NCBI GenBank assembly: GCA_963556195.1
Contig: CAUVYP010000244.1
Coordinates: 1,612,001 to 1,676,000 of the forward strand
Direction of reading: 5' to 3'
DNA from: Sepiola atlantica
Taxonomy: Eukaryota > Mollusca > Cephalopoda > Sepiida > Sepiolidae
DNA length: 64,000 nucleotides
The notes under the pieces were generated by a model. It did not search any database and had not been told where the DNA came from. It saw only the letters and a list, made by a program, of their open reading frames with translations. The position numbers and the translations under genes were made by a program. Shown here piece after piece: positions 12,778 through 25,257 of this stretch. The number at the start of each line of letters is the position of its first letter. Within the stretch, counting starts at the first letter, position 1.

Positions 12778-13895
12778 TTAGCGCGTTTTAAAGTTGATAT
12801 CGCTTTTGTTTATAACTTCCACATTTATTCGAATTGTGCAACGAAACTTTGCAGACAGTCGCGGAGACACATGTTCTACTGAAGTACCAAGTTTCAGAAG
12901 TGCAGCTCTTGTACTGCCGGAGATATGTCGATACAAACTGAATACGCAAAACATCAACAAAATTTAGCGCGTTTTAAAGTTGATATCGCTTTTGTTTATA
13001 ACTTCCACATTTATTCGAATTGTGCAACGAAACTTTGCAGACAGTCTCGAATAGGCCTTTTCTACTAGAGTACCAAGTTTCAGAAGTGCAGCTCTTATAC
13101 TGCCGGAGATATGTCGATACAAACTGAATACGCAAAACATCAACAAAATTTAGCGCGTTTTAAAGTTGATATCGCTTTTGTTTATAACTTCGACATTTAT
13201 TCGAATTGTGCAACGAAACTTTGCAGACAGTCGCGGAGACACATGTTCTACTGAAGTACCAAGTTTCAGCAGTGCAGCTCTTGTACTGCCGGAGATATGT
13301 CGATACAAACTGAATACGCAAAACATCAACAAAATTTAGCGCGTTTTAAAGTTGATATCGCTTTTGTTGATAACTTCGACATTTATTCGAATTGTGCAAC
13401 GAAACTTTGCAGACAGTCGCGGAGACACATGTTCTACTGAAGTACCAAGTTTCAGAAGTGCAGCTCTTGTACTGCCGGAGATATGTCGATACAAACTGAA
13501 TACGCAAAACATCAACAAAATTTAGCGCGTTTTAAAGTTGATATCGCTTTTGTTTATAACTTCCACATTTATTCGAATTGTGCAACGAAACTTTGCAGAC
13601 AGTCGCGGAGACACATTTTCTACTGAAGTACCAAGTTTCAGAAGTGCAGCTTTTGTACTGCCGGAGATATGTCGATACAAACTGAATACGCAAAACATCA
13701 ACAAAATTTAGCGTGTTTTAAAGTTGATATCGCTTTTGTTTATAACTTCCACATTTATTCGAATTGTGCAACGAAACTTTGCAAACAGTCTCGAATAGGC
13801 CTTTTTTCTACTGAAGTACCAAGTTTCAGAAGTGCAGCTCTTGTACTGCCGGAGATATGTCGATACAAACTGAATACGCAAAACATCAACAAAAT

Positions 13896-15013
13896 TTAGC
13901 GCGTTTTAAAGTTGATATCGCTTTTGTTTATAACTTCCACATTTACTCGAATTGTGCCACGAAACTTTGCAGACAGTCGCGGAGACACATTTTCTACTGA
14001 AGTACCAAGGTTCAGCAGTGCAGCTCTTGTACTGCCGGAGATATATCGATACAAACTGAATACGCAAAACATCAACAAAATTTAGCGCGTTTTAAAGTTG
14101 ATATCGCTTTTGTTTATAACTTCCACATTTATTCGAATTGTGCAACGAAACTTTGCAGACAGTCGCGGAGACAGATTAACTACTGAAGTACCAAGTTTCA
14201 GAAGTGCAGCTCTTGTACTGCCGGAGATATATCGATACAAACTGAATACGCAAAACGCTAACAAAATTTAGCGCGTTTTAAAGTTGATATCGCTTTTGTT
14301 TATAACTTCCACATTTATTCGAATTGTGCAACAAAACTTTGCAGACAGTCGCGGAGACACATGTTCTACTTAAGTACCAAGTTTCAGAAGTGCAGCTCTT
14401 GTACTGCCGGAGATATGTCGATACAAACTGAATACGCAAAACATCAACAAAATTTAGCGCGTTTTAAAGTTGATATCGCTTTTGTTTATAACTTCCACAT
14501 TTATTCGAATTGTGCAACGAAACTTTGCAGACAGTCGCGGAGACACATGTTCTACTGAAGTACCAAGTTTGAGAAGTGCAGCTCTTGTACTGCCGGAGAT
14601 ATGTCGATACAAACTGAATACGCAAAACATCAACAAAATTTAGCGCGTTTTAAAGTTGATATCACTTTTGTTTATAACTTCCACATTTATTCGAATTGTG
14701 CAACGAAACTTTGCAGACAGTCGCGGAGACACATGTTCTACTGAAGTACCAAGTTTCAGAAGTGCAGCTCTTGTACTGCCGGAGATATGTCGATACAAAC
14801 TGAATACGCAAAAAATCAACAAAATTTAGCGTGTTTTAAAGTTGATATCGCTTTTGTTTATATCTTCCACATTAATTCGAATTGTGCAACGAAACTTTGC
14901 AGACAGTCTCGAATAGACCTTTTTTCTACTGAAATACCAAGTTTCAGAAGTGCAGCTCTTGTACTGCCGGAGATATGTCGATACAAACTGAATACGCAAA
15001 ACATCAACAAAAT
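13896..15013 (+). repeat. Left-domain HOR block beta, copy 3 (6 monomers, 1118 bp)
   Basis: Order: Bt (13896), E (14082), G (14268), Bg (14454), Bg with atcactttt (14640), F (14826). All units keep full length, so this copy is likely closest to the ancestral beta block in length. Confidence 0.8.
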
Positions 15014-16687
15014 TTAGCGCGTTTTAAAGTTGATATCGCTTTTGTTTATAACTTCCACATTTATTCGAATTGTGCAACGAAACTTTGCAGACAGTCGCGG
15101 AGACATATGTTCTACTGAAGTACCAAGTTTCAGAAGTGCAGCTCTTGTACTGCCGGAGATATGTCGATACAAACTGAATACGCAAAACATCAACAAAATT
15201 TAGCGCGTTTTAAAGTTGATATCGCTTTTGTTTATAACTTCCACATTTATTCGAATTGTGCAACGAAACTTTGCAGACAGTCTCGAATAGGCCTTTTCTA
15301 CTAGAGTACCAAGTTTCAGAAGTGCAGCTCTTGTACTGCCGGAGATATGTCGATACAAACTGAATACGCAAAACATCAACAAAATTTAGCGCGTTTTAAA
15401 GTTGATATCGCTTTTGTTTATAACTTCCACATTTATTCGAATTGTGCCACGAAACTTTGCAGACAGTCGCAGAGACACATTTTCTACTGAAGTACCAAGT
15501 TTCAGCAGTGCAGCTCTTGTACTGCCGGAGATATGTCGATACAAACTGAATACGCAAAACATCAACAAGATTTAGCGCGTTTTAAAGTTGATATCGCTTT
15601 TGTTGATAACTTCCACATTTATTCGAATTGTGCAACGAAACTTTGCAGACAGTCGCGGAGACACATGTTCTACTGAAGTACCAAGTTTCAGAAGTGCAGC
15701 TCTTGTACTGCCGGAGATATGTCGATACAAACTGAATACGCAAAACATCAACAAAATTTAGCGCGTTTTAAAGTTGATATCGCTTTTGTTTATAACTTCC
15801 ACATTTATTCGAATTGTGCAACGAAACTTTGCAGACAGTCGCGGAGACACATTTTCTACTGAAGTACCAAGTTTCAGAAGTGCAGCTCTTGTACTGCCGG
15901 AGATATGTCGATACAAACTGAATACGCAAAACATCAACAAAATTTAGCGCGTTTTAAAGTTGATATCGCTTTTGTTTATAACTTCCACATTTATTCGAAT
16001 TGTGCAACGAAACTTTGCAGACAGTCTCGAATAGGCCTTTTCTACTAGAGTACCAAGTTTCAGAAGTGCAGCTCTTGTACTGCCGGAGATATGTCGATAC
16101 AAACTGAATACGCAAAACATCAACAAAATTTAGCGCGTTTTAAAGTTGATATCGCTTTTGTTTATAACTTCGACATTTATTCGAATTGTGCAACGAAACT
16201 TTGCAGACAGTCGCGGAGACACATGTTCTACTGAAGTACCAAGTTTCAGCAGTGCAGCTCTTGTACTGCCGGAGATATGTCGATACAAACTGAATACGCA
16301 AAACATCAACAAAATTTAGCGCGTTTTAAAGTTGATATCGCTTTTGTTGATAACTTCCACATTTATTCGAATTGTGCAACGAAACTTTGCAGACAGTCGC
16401 GGAGACAGATTTTCTACTGAAGTACCAAGTTTCAGAAGTGCAGCTCTTGTACTGCCGGAGATATGTCGATACAAACTGAATACGCAAAACATCAACAAAA
16501 TTTAGCGCGTTTTAAAGTTGATATCGCTTTTGTTTATAACTTCCACATTTATTCGAATTGTGCAACGAAACTTTGCAGACAGTCGCGGAGACACATTTTC
16601 TACTGAAGTACCAAGTTTCAGAAGTGCAGCTCTTGTACTGCCGGAGATATGTCGATACAAACTGAATACGCAAAACATCAACAAAAT
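14826..16687 (+). repeat. Extended alpha block (10 monomers, 1862 bp), copy 2
   Basis: Same ten-unit order as at 9612: F, Bm, D, Bt, Bg, Bt, D, Bg, Ba, Bt at 14826, 15014, 15200, 15386, 15572, 15758, 15944, 16130, 16316 and 16502. It lies inside copy 2 of the 4.1-kb duplication. Confidence 0.8.
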
Positions 16688-17991
16688 TTAGCGTGTTTGA
16701 AAGTTGATATCGCTTTTGTTTATATCTTCCACATTAATTCGAATTGTGCAACGAAACTTTGCAAACAGTCTCGAATAGGCCTTTTTTCTACTGAAGTACC
16801 AAGTTTCAGAAGTGCAGCTCTTGTACTGCCGGAGATATGTCGATACAAACTGAATACGCAAAACATCAACAAAATTTAGCGCGTTTTAAAGTTGATATCG
16901 CTTTTGTTTATAACTTCCACATTTATTCGAATTGTGCAACGAAACTTTGCAGACAGTCGCGGAGACACATTTTCTACTGAAGTACCAAGTTTCAGAAGTG
17001 CAGCTCTTGTACTGCCGGAGATATGTCGATACAAACTGAATACGCAAAAAATCAACAAAATTTAGCGTGTTTTAAAGTGGATATCGCTTTTGTTTATATC
17101 TTCCACATTAATTCGAATTGTGCAACGAAACTTTGCAGAGAGTCTCGAATAGGCCTTTTCTACTGAAGTACCAAGTTTCAGAAGTGCAGCTCTTGTACTG
17201 CCGGAGATATGTCGATACAAACTGAATACGCAAAACATCAACAAAATTTAGCGCGTTTTAAAGTTGATATCGCTTTTGTTTATAACTTCCACATTTATTC
17301 GAATTGTGCAACGAAACTTTGCAGACAGTCTGGAATCGGCCTTTTCTACTGAAGTACCAAGTCTCAGAAGTGCAGCTCTTGTACTGCCGGAGATATATCG
17401 ATACAAACTGAATACGCAAAACATCAACAAAATTTAGCGCGTTTTAAAGTTGATATCGCTTTTGTTTATAACTTCCATATTTATTCGAATTGTGTAACGA
17501 AACTTTGCAGACAGTCGCGGAGACACATGTTCTACTGAAGTACCAAGTTTCAGAAGTGCAGCTCTTGTACTGCCGGAGATATGTCGATACAAACTGAATA
17601 CGCAAAACATCAACAAAATTTAGCGCGTTTTAAAGTTGATATCGCTTTTGTTTATAACTTCCACATTTATTCGAATTGTGCAACGAAACTTTGCAGACAG
17701 TCTCCAATAGGCCTTTTCTACTAGAGTACCAAGTTTCAGAAGTGCAGCTCTTGTACTGCCGGAGATATGTCGATACAAACTGAATACGCAAAACATCAAC
17801 AAAATTTAGCGCGTTTTAAAGTTGATATCGCTTTTGTTTATAACTTCCACATTTATTCGAATTGTGCAACGAAACTTTGCAGACAGTCTCGAATAGGCCT
17901 TTTCTACTGAAGTACCAAGTTTCAGAAGTGCAGCTCTTGTACTGCCGGAGATATGTCGATACAAACTGAATACCCAAAACATCAACAAAAT
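16688..17991 (+). repeat. Linker segment with an F/A recombinant monomer
   Basis: Order: F with gtttgaaag and gcaaacag (16688), Bt (16876), a 186-bp unit with F markers in its 5' half but A sequence without the TT insertion (17062, also gcagagagtc), C (17248), Bg with gtgtaacg (17434), D with tctccaatagg (17620), A with tacccaaaac (17806). The 17062 unit looks like a crossover product between F and A. Confidence 0.7.
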
Positions 17992-19109
17992 TTAGCGCGT
18001 TTTAAAGTTGATATCGCTTTTGTTTATAACTTCCACATTTATTCGAATTGTGCCACGAAACTTTGCAGACAGTCGCGGAGACACATCTTCTACTGAAGTA
18101 CTAAGTTTCAGCAGTGCAGCTCTTGTACTGCCGGAGATATGTCGATACAAACTGAATACGCAAAACATAAACAAAATTTAGCGCGTTTTAAAGTTGATAT
18201 CGCTTTTGTTTATAACTTCCACATTTATTCGAATTGTGCAACGAAACTTTGCAGACAGTCGCGGAGACAGATTAACTACTGAAGTACCAAGTTACAGAAG
18301 TGCAGCTCTTGTACTGCCGGAGATATATCGATACAAACTGAATACGCAAAACGCTAACAAAATTTAGCGCGTTTTAAAGTTGATATCGCTTTTGTTTATA
18401 ACTTCCACATTTATTCGAATTGTGCAACAAAACTTTGCAGACAGTCGCGGAGACACATGTTCTACTTAAGTACCAAGTTTCAGAAGTGCAGCTCTTGTAC
18501 TGCCGGAGATATGTCGATACAAACTGAATACGCAAAACATCAACAAAATTTAGCGCGTTTTAAAGTTGATATCGCTTTTGTTTATAACTTCCACATTTAT
18601 TCGAATTGTGCAACGAAACTTTGCAGACAGTCGCGGAGACACATGTTCTACTGAAGTACCAAGTTTCAGAAGTGCAGCTCTTGTACTGCCGGAGATATGT
18701 CGATACAAACTGAATACGCAAAACATCAACAAAATTTAGCGCGTTTTAAAGTTGATATCGCTTTTGTTTATAACTTCCACATTTATTCGAATTGTGCAAC
18801 GAAACTTTGCAGACAGTCGCGGAGACACATTTTCTACTGAAGTACCAAGTTTCAGAAGTGCAGCTCTTGTACTACCGGAGATATGTCGATACAAACTGAA
18901 TACGCAAATAATCAACAAAATTTAGCGTGTTTTAAAGTTGATATCGCTTTTGTTTATATCTTCCACATTAATTCGAATTGTGCAACGAAACTTTGCAGAC
19001 AGTCTCGAATAGGCCTTTTTTCTACTGAAGTACCAAGTTTCAGAAGTGCAGCTCTTGTACTGCCGGAGATATGTCGATACAAACTGAATACGCAAAACAT
19101 CAACAAAAT
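17992..19109 (+). repeat. Left-domain HOR block beta, copy 4, diverged (6 monomers, 1118 bp)
   Basis: Order: Bt with gtgccacg, catcttc and gtactaag (17992), E with agttacagaag (18178), G (18364), Bg (18550), Bt lacking the atcactttt marker (18736), F (18922). The order is preserved but unit-specific variants differ, so this copy is older than copies 2 and 3 or was partly converted. Confidence 0.72.
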
Positions 19110-19295
19110 TTAGCGCGTTTTAAAGTTGATATCGCTTTTGTTTATAACTTGCACATTTATTCGAATTGTGCTACGAAACTTTGCAGACAGTCGCGGAGAC
19201 ACATGTTCTACTGAAGTACCAAGTTTCAGAAGTGCAGCTCTTGTACTGCCGGAGATATGTCGATACAAACTGAATACGCAAAACATCAACAAAAT

Positions 19296-20785
19296 TTAGC
19301 GCGTTTTAAAGTTGATATCGCTTTTGTTTATAACTTCCACATTTATTCGAATTGTGCAACGAAACTTTGCAGACAGTCGCGGAGACAGATTAACTACTGA
19401 AGTACCAAGTTTCAGAAGTGCAGCTCTTGTACTGCCGGAGATATATCGATACAAACTGAATACGCAAAACGTTAATAAAATTTAGCGCGTTTTAAAGTTC
19501 ATATCGCTTTTGTTTATAACTTCCACATTTATTCGAATTGTGCAACAAAACTTTGCAGACAGTCGCGGAGACACATTTTCTACTGAAGTACCAAGTTTCA
19601 GAAGTGCAGCTCTTGTACTGCCGGAGATATGTCGATACAAACTGAATACGCAAAAAATCAAAAAAATTTAGCGTGTTTTAAAGTTGATATCGCTTTTGTT
19701 TATATCTTCCACATTAATTCGAATTGTGCAACAAAACTTTGCAGACAGTCTCGAATAGGCCTTTTTTCTACTGAAGTACCAAGTTTCAGAAGTGCAGCTC
19801 TTGTACTGCCGGAGATATGTCGATACAAACTGAATACGCAAAACATCAACAAAATTTAGCGCGTTTTAAAGTTGATATCGCTTTTGTTTATAACTTCCAC
19901 ATTTATTCGAATTGTGCAACGAAACTTTGCAGACAGTCTGGAATCGGCCTTTTCTACTGAAGTACGAAGTTTCAGAAGTGCAGCTCTTGTACTGCCGGAG
20001 ATATGTCGATACAAACTGAATACGCAAAACATCAACAAAATTTAGCGCGTTTTAAAGTTGATATCGCTTTTGTTTATAACTTCCACATTTATTCGAATTG
20101 TGCAACGAAACTTTGCAGACAGTCTGGCATAGGCCTTTTCTACTAGAGTACCAAGTTTCAGAAGTGCAGCTCTTGTACTGCCGGAGATATGTCGACACAA
20201 ACTGAATACGCAAAACATCAACAAAATTTAGCGCGTTTTAAAGTTGATATCGCTTTTGTTTATAACTTGTACATTTATTCGAATTGTGCAACGAAACTTT
20301 GCAGACAGTCTCAAATAGACCTTTTCTACTGAAGTACCAAGTTTCAGAAGTGCAGCTCTTGTACTGCCGGAGATATGTCGATACAAACTGAATACGCAAA
20401 ACATCAACAAAATTTAGCGCGTTTTAAAGTTGATATCGCTTTTGTTTATAACTTGCACATTTATTCGAATTGTGCAACGAAACTTTGCAGACAGTCGCGG
20501 AGACACATGTTCTACTGAAGTACCAAGTTTCAGAAGTGCAGCTCTTGTACTGCCGGAGATATGTCGATACAAACTGAATACGCAAAACATCAACAAAATT
20601 TAGCGCGTTTTAAAGTTGATATCGCTTTTGTTTATAACTTCCACATTTATTCGAATTGTGCAACGAAACTTTGCAGACAGTCGCGGAGACAGATTATCTA
20701 CTGAAGTACCAAGTTTCAGCAGTGCAGCTCTTGTACTGCCGGAGATAGGTCGATACAAACTGAATACGCAAAACATCAACAAAAT
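19296..20785 (+). repeat. Eight-monomer HOR (1490 bp), diverged copy 1
   Basis: Order: E ending gttaataaaat (19296), Bt with agttcatatcgc and caacaaaac (19482), F (19668), C with tacgaagtttc (19856), D with tctggcatagg (20042), A with tctcaaatagacc (20228), Bg (20414), B with cagattatc (20600). The next E (20786), agttcatatcgc unit (20972) and F (21158) follow at exactly 1490 bp, though the internal order differs from the two later copies. Confidence 0.7.
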
Positions 20786-20971
20786 TTAGCGCGTTTTAAA
20801 GTTGATATCGCTTTTGTTTATAACTTCCACATTTATTCGAATTGTGCAACGAAACTTTGCAGACAGTCGCGGAGACAGATTAACTACTGAAGTACCAAGT
20901 TTCAGAAGTGCAGCTCTTGTACTACCGGAGATATATCGATACAAACTGAATACGCAAAACGCTAACAAAAT

Positions 20972-22461
20972 TTAGCGCGTTTTAAAGTTCATATCGCTTT
21001 TGTTTATAACTTCCACATTTATTCGAATTGTGCAACAAAACTTTGCAGACAGTCGCGGAGACACATTTTCTACTGAAGTACCAAGTTTCAGAAGTGCAGC
21101 TCTTGTACTGCCGGAGATATGTCGATACAAACTGAATACGCAAAAAATCAAAAAAATTTAGCGTTTTTTAAAGTTGATATCGCTTTTGTTTATATCTTCC
21201 ACATTAATTCGAATTGTGCAACGCAACTTTGCAGACAGTCTCGAATAGGCCTTTTTTCTACTGAAGTACCAAGTTTCAGAAGTGCAGCTCTTGTACTGCC
21301 GGAGATATGTCGATACAAACTGAATACGCAAAACATCAACAAAATTTAGCGCGTTTTAAAGTTGATATCGCTTTTGTTTATAACTTCCACATTTATTCGA
21401 ATTGTGCAACGAAACTTTGCAGACAGTCTGGAATCGGCCTTTTCTACTGAAGTACCAAGTCTCAGAAGTGCAGCTCTTGTACTGCCGGAGATTTGTCGAT
21501 ACAAACTGAATACGCAAAACATCAACAAAATTTAGCGCGTTTTAAAGTTGATATCGCTTTTGTTTATAACTTCCACATTTATTCGAATTGTGCAACGAAA
21601 CTTTGCAGACAGTCTGGAATCGGCCTTTTCTACTGAAGTACCAAGTCTCAGAAGTGCAGCTCTTGTACTGCCGGAGATTTGTCGATACAAACTGAATACG
21701 CAAAACATCAACAAAATTTAGCGCGTTTTAAAGTTGATATCGCTTTTGTTTATAACTTCCACATTTATTCGAATTGTGCAACGAAACTTTGCAGACAGTC
21801 GCGGAGACACATGTTCTACTGCAGTACCAAGTTTCAGAAGTGCAGCTCTTGTGCTGCCGGAGATATGTCGATACAAACTGAATACGCAAAACATCAACAA
21901 AATTTAGCGCGTTTTAAAGTTGATATCGCTTTTGTTTATAACTTCCACATTTATTCGAATTGTGCAACAAAACTTTGCAGACAGTCTGGCATAGGGCTTT
22001 TCTACTAGAGTACCAAGTTTCAGAAGTGCAGCTCTTGTACTGCCGGAGATATGTCGATACAAACTGAATACGCAAAACATCAACAAAATTTAGCGCGTTT
22101 TAAAGTTGATATCGCTTTTGTTTATAACTTCCACATTTATTCGAATTGTGCAACGAAACTTTGCAGACAGTCTCAAATAGGCCTTTTCTACTGAAGTACC
22201 AAGTTTCAGAAGTGCAGCTCTTATACTGCCGGAGATATGTCGATACAAACTGAATACGCAAAACATCAACAAAATTTAGCGCGTTTTAAAGTTGATATCG
22301 CTTTTGTTTATAACTTCCACATTTATTCGAATTGTGCAACGAAACTTTGCAGACAGTCGCGGAGACACATTTTCTACTGAAGTACCAAGTTTCAGCAGTG
22401 CAGCTCTTGTACTGCCGGAGATATGTCGATACAAACTGAATACGCAAAACGCTAACAAAAT
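20972..22461 (+). repeat. Eight-monomer HOR (1490 bp), copy 2
   Basis: Order: Bt with agttcatatcgc and caacaaaac (20972), F with gcgttttttaaag and acgcaactttg (21158), C with agatttgtcg (21346), C (21532), H with cttgtgctgcc (21718), D with tctggcatagggc (21904), A with tctcaaatagg and cttatactgcc (22090), Bt with cagcag but ending gctaac (22276). Every private variant recurs in the next 1490 bp. The last unit is a crossover junction. Confidence 0.92.
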
Positions 22462-23951
22462 TTAGCGCGTTTTAAAGTTCATATCGCTTTTGTTTATAAC
22501 TTCCACATTTATTCGAATTGTGCAACAAAACTTTGCAGACAGTCGCGGAGACACATTTTCTACTGAAGTACCAAGTTTCAGAAGTGCAGCTCTTGTACTG
22601 CCGGAGATATGTCGATACAAACTGAATACGCAAAAAATCAAAAAAATTTAGCGTTTTTTAAAGTTGATATCGCTTTTGTTTATATCTTCCACATTAATTC
22701 GAATTGTGCAACGCAACTTTGCAGACAGTCTCGAATAGGCCTTTTTTCTACTGAAGTACCAAGTTTCAGAAGTGCAGCTCTTGTACTGCCGGAGATATGT
22801 CGATACAAACTGAATACGCAAAACATCAACAAAATTTAGCGCGTTTTAAAGTTGATATCGCTTTTGTTTATAACTTCCACATTTATTCGAATTGTGCAAC
22901 GAAACTTTGCAGACAGTCTGGAATCGGCCTTTTCTACTGAAGTACCAAGTCTCAGAAGTGCAGCTCTTGTACTGCCGGAGATTTGTCGATACAAACTGAA
23001 TACGCAAAACATCAACAAAATTTAGCGCGTTTTAAAGTTGATATCGCTTTTGTTTATAACTTCCACATTTATTCGAATTGTGCAACGAAACTTTGCAGAC
23101 AGTCTGGAATCGGCCTTTTCTACTGACGTACCAAGTCTCAGAAGTGCAGCTCTTGTACTGCCGGAGATTTGTCGATACAAACTGAATACGCAAAACATCA
23201 ACAAAATTTAGCGCGTTTTAAAGTTGATATCGCTTTTGTTTATAACTTCCACATTTATTCGAATTGTGCAACGAAACTTTGCAGACAGTCGCGGAGACAC
23301 ATGTTCTACTGCAGTACCAAGTTTCAGAAGTGCAGCTCTTGTGCTGCCGGAGATATGTCGATACAAACTGAATACGCAAAACATCAACAAAATTTAGCGC
23401 GTTTTAAAGTTGATATCGCTTTTGTTTATAACTTCCACATTTATTCGAATTGTGCAACAAAACTTTGCAGACAGTCTGGCATAGGGCTTTTCTACTAGAG
23501 TACCAAGTTTCAGAAGTGCAGCTCTTGTACTGCCGGAGATATGTCGATACAAACTGAATACGCAAAACATCAACAAAATTTAGCGCGTTTTAAAGTTGAT
23601 ATCGCTTTTGTTTATAACTTCCACATTTATTCGAATTGTGCAACGAAACTTTGCAGACAGTCTCAAATAGGCCTTTTCTACTGAAGTACCAAGTTTCAGA
23701 AGTGCAGCTCTTATACTGCCGGAGATATGTCGATACAAACTGAATACGCAAAACATCAACAAAATTTAGCGCGTTTTAAAGTTGATATCGCTTTTGTTTA
23801 TAACTTCCACATTTATTCGAATTGTGCAACGAAACTTTGCAGACAGTCGCGGAGACACATTTTCTACTGAAGTACCAAGTTTCAGCAGTGCAGCTCTTGT
23901 ACTGCCGGAGATATGTCGATACAAACTGAATACGCAAAACATCAACAAAAT
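22462..23951 (+). repeat. Eight-monomer HOR (1490 bp), copy 3, near-identical tandem partner
   Basis: Line-by-line comparison with 20972-22461 shows one internal substitution (tactgacgtacc at about 23127 instead of tactgaagtacc). The last monomer here (23766) ends catcaac, whereas its partner at 22276 ends gctaac. This is about 99.9% identity and so a very recent duplication, or a collapse/expansion artefact of assembly. Confidence 0.92.
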
Positions 23952-24509
23952 TTAGCGCGTTTTAAAGTTGATATCGCTTTTGTTTATAACTTCCACATTT
24001 ATTCGAATTGTGCAACGAAACTTTGCAGACAGTCGCTGAGAGTGATTAACTACTGAAGTACCAAGTTTCAGAAGTGCAGCTCTTGTACTGCCGGAGATAT
24101 ATCGATACAAACTGAATACGCAAAACGCTAACAAAATTTAGCGCGTTTTAAAGTTCATATCGCTTTTGTTTATAACTTCCACATTTATTCGAATTGTGCA
24201 ACAAAACTTTGCAGAAAGTCGCGGAGACACATGTTCTACTTAAGTACCAAGTCTCAGAAGTGCAGCTCTTGTACTGCCGGAGATATGTCGATACAAACTG
24301 AATACGCAAAACATCAACAAAATTTAGCGCGTTTTAAAGTTGATATCGCTTTTGGTTATAACTTCCACATTTATTCGAATTGTGCAACGAAACTTTGCAG
24401 ACAGTCGCGGAGACACATTTTCTACTGAAGTACCAAGTTTCAGAAGTGCAGGTCTTGTACTGCCGGAGATATGTCGATACAAACTGAATACGCAAAAAAT
24501 CAAAAAAAT
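23952..24509 (+). repeat. Transition trimer: last E-like monomer and followers
   Basis: The unit at 23952 reads gtcgctgagagtgattaac, an altered E form, and is the last gattaac monomer in the window. It is followed by an agttcatatcgc/caacaaaac/ctacttaag unit (24138, with gcagaaagtcg) and a Bt unit with ggttataac (24324). Confidence 0.7.
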
Positions 24510-25069
24510 TTAGCGTGTTTTAAATTTGATATCGCTTTTGTTTATATCTTCCACATTAATTCGAATTGTGCAACGAAACTTTGCAGACAGTCTCGAATAG
24601 GCCTTTTTTCTACTGAAGTACCAAGTTTCAGAAGTGCAGCTCTTGTACTGCCGGAGATATGTCGATACAAACTGAATACGCAAAACATCAACAAAATTTA
24701 GCGCGTTTTAAAGTTGATATCGCTTTTGTTTATAACTTCCACATTTATTCGAATTGTGCAACGAAACTTTGCAGACAGTCTGGAATCGGCCTTTTCTACT
24801 GAAATACCAAGTCTCAGAAGTGCAGCTCTTGTACTGCCGGAGATATGTCGATACAAACTGAATACGCAAATCATCAACAAAATTTAGCGCGTTTTAAAGT
24901 TGATATCGCTTTCGTTTATAACTTCCACATTTATTCGAATTGTGCAACGAAACTTTGCAGACAGTCGCGGAGACACATGTTCTACTGCAGTACCAAGTTT
25001 CAGAAGTGCAGCTCTTGTACTGCCGGAGATATGTCGATACAAACTGAATACGCAAAACATCAACAAAAT
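24510..25069 (+). repeat. F-C-H cassette 1 (560 bp)
   Basis: F (24510, with taaatttgat), C (24698, gaaataccaagtctcag), H (24884, ctactgcag, ending in consensus). First F directly followed by a single C and an H; the arrangement dominates from here rightward. Confidence 0.8.
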
Positions 25070-25257
25070 TTAGCGCGTTTTAAAGTTGATATCGCTTTTG
25101 TTTATAACTTCCACATTTATTCGAATTGTGCCACGAAACTTTGCAGACAGTCTCGAATAAGCCTTTTTTCTACTGAAGTCCCAAGTTTCAGAAGTGCAGC
25201 TCTTGTACTGCCGGAGATATGTCGATACAAACTGAATACGCAAAACGCTAACAAAAT
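25070..25257 (+). repeat. 188-bp monomer with canonical 5' half (recombinant)
   Basis: The 5' part is canonical (ttagcgcg, tttataactt, catttattcg, gtgccacg) but the 3' part carries the F-type TT insertion (gaataagccttttttctac) and ends gctaac. Comparable recombinants with canonical 5' ends are at 28980, 34006 and 39218; those at 8495 and 13708 keep only the gcgtg marker. Confidence 0.8.

Larger units (their letters stand above)
12778..16875 (+). repeat. 4.1-kb segmental duplication within the array, copy 2
   Basis: Partner of 7565-11661. Copy-specific changes include cagctcttatactg at about 13095, ccaaggttcagcag at about 14010, agtttgagaag at about 14570, gaatagacc at about 14915 and catcaacaagattt at about 15560. 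Similarity stops at 16876, where a Bt unit stands in place of the C unit found after copy 1. Confidence 0.85.
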
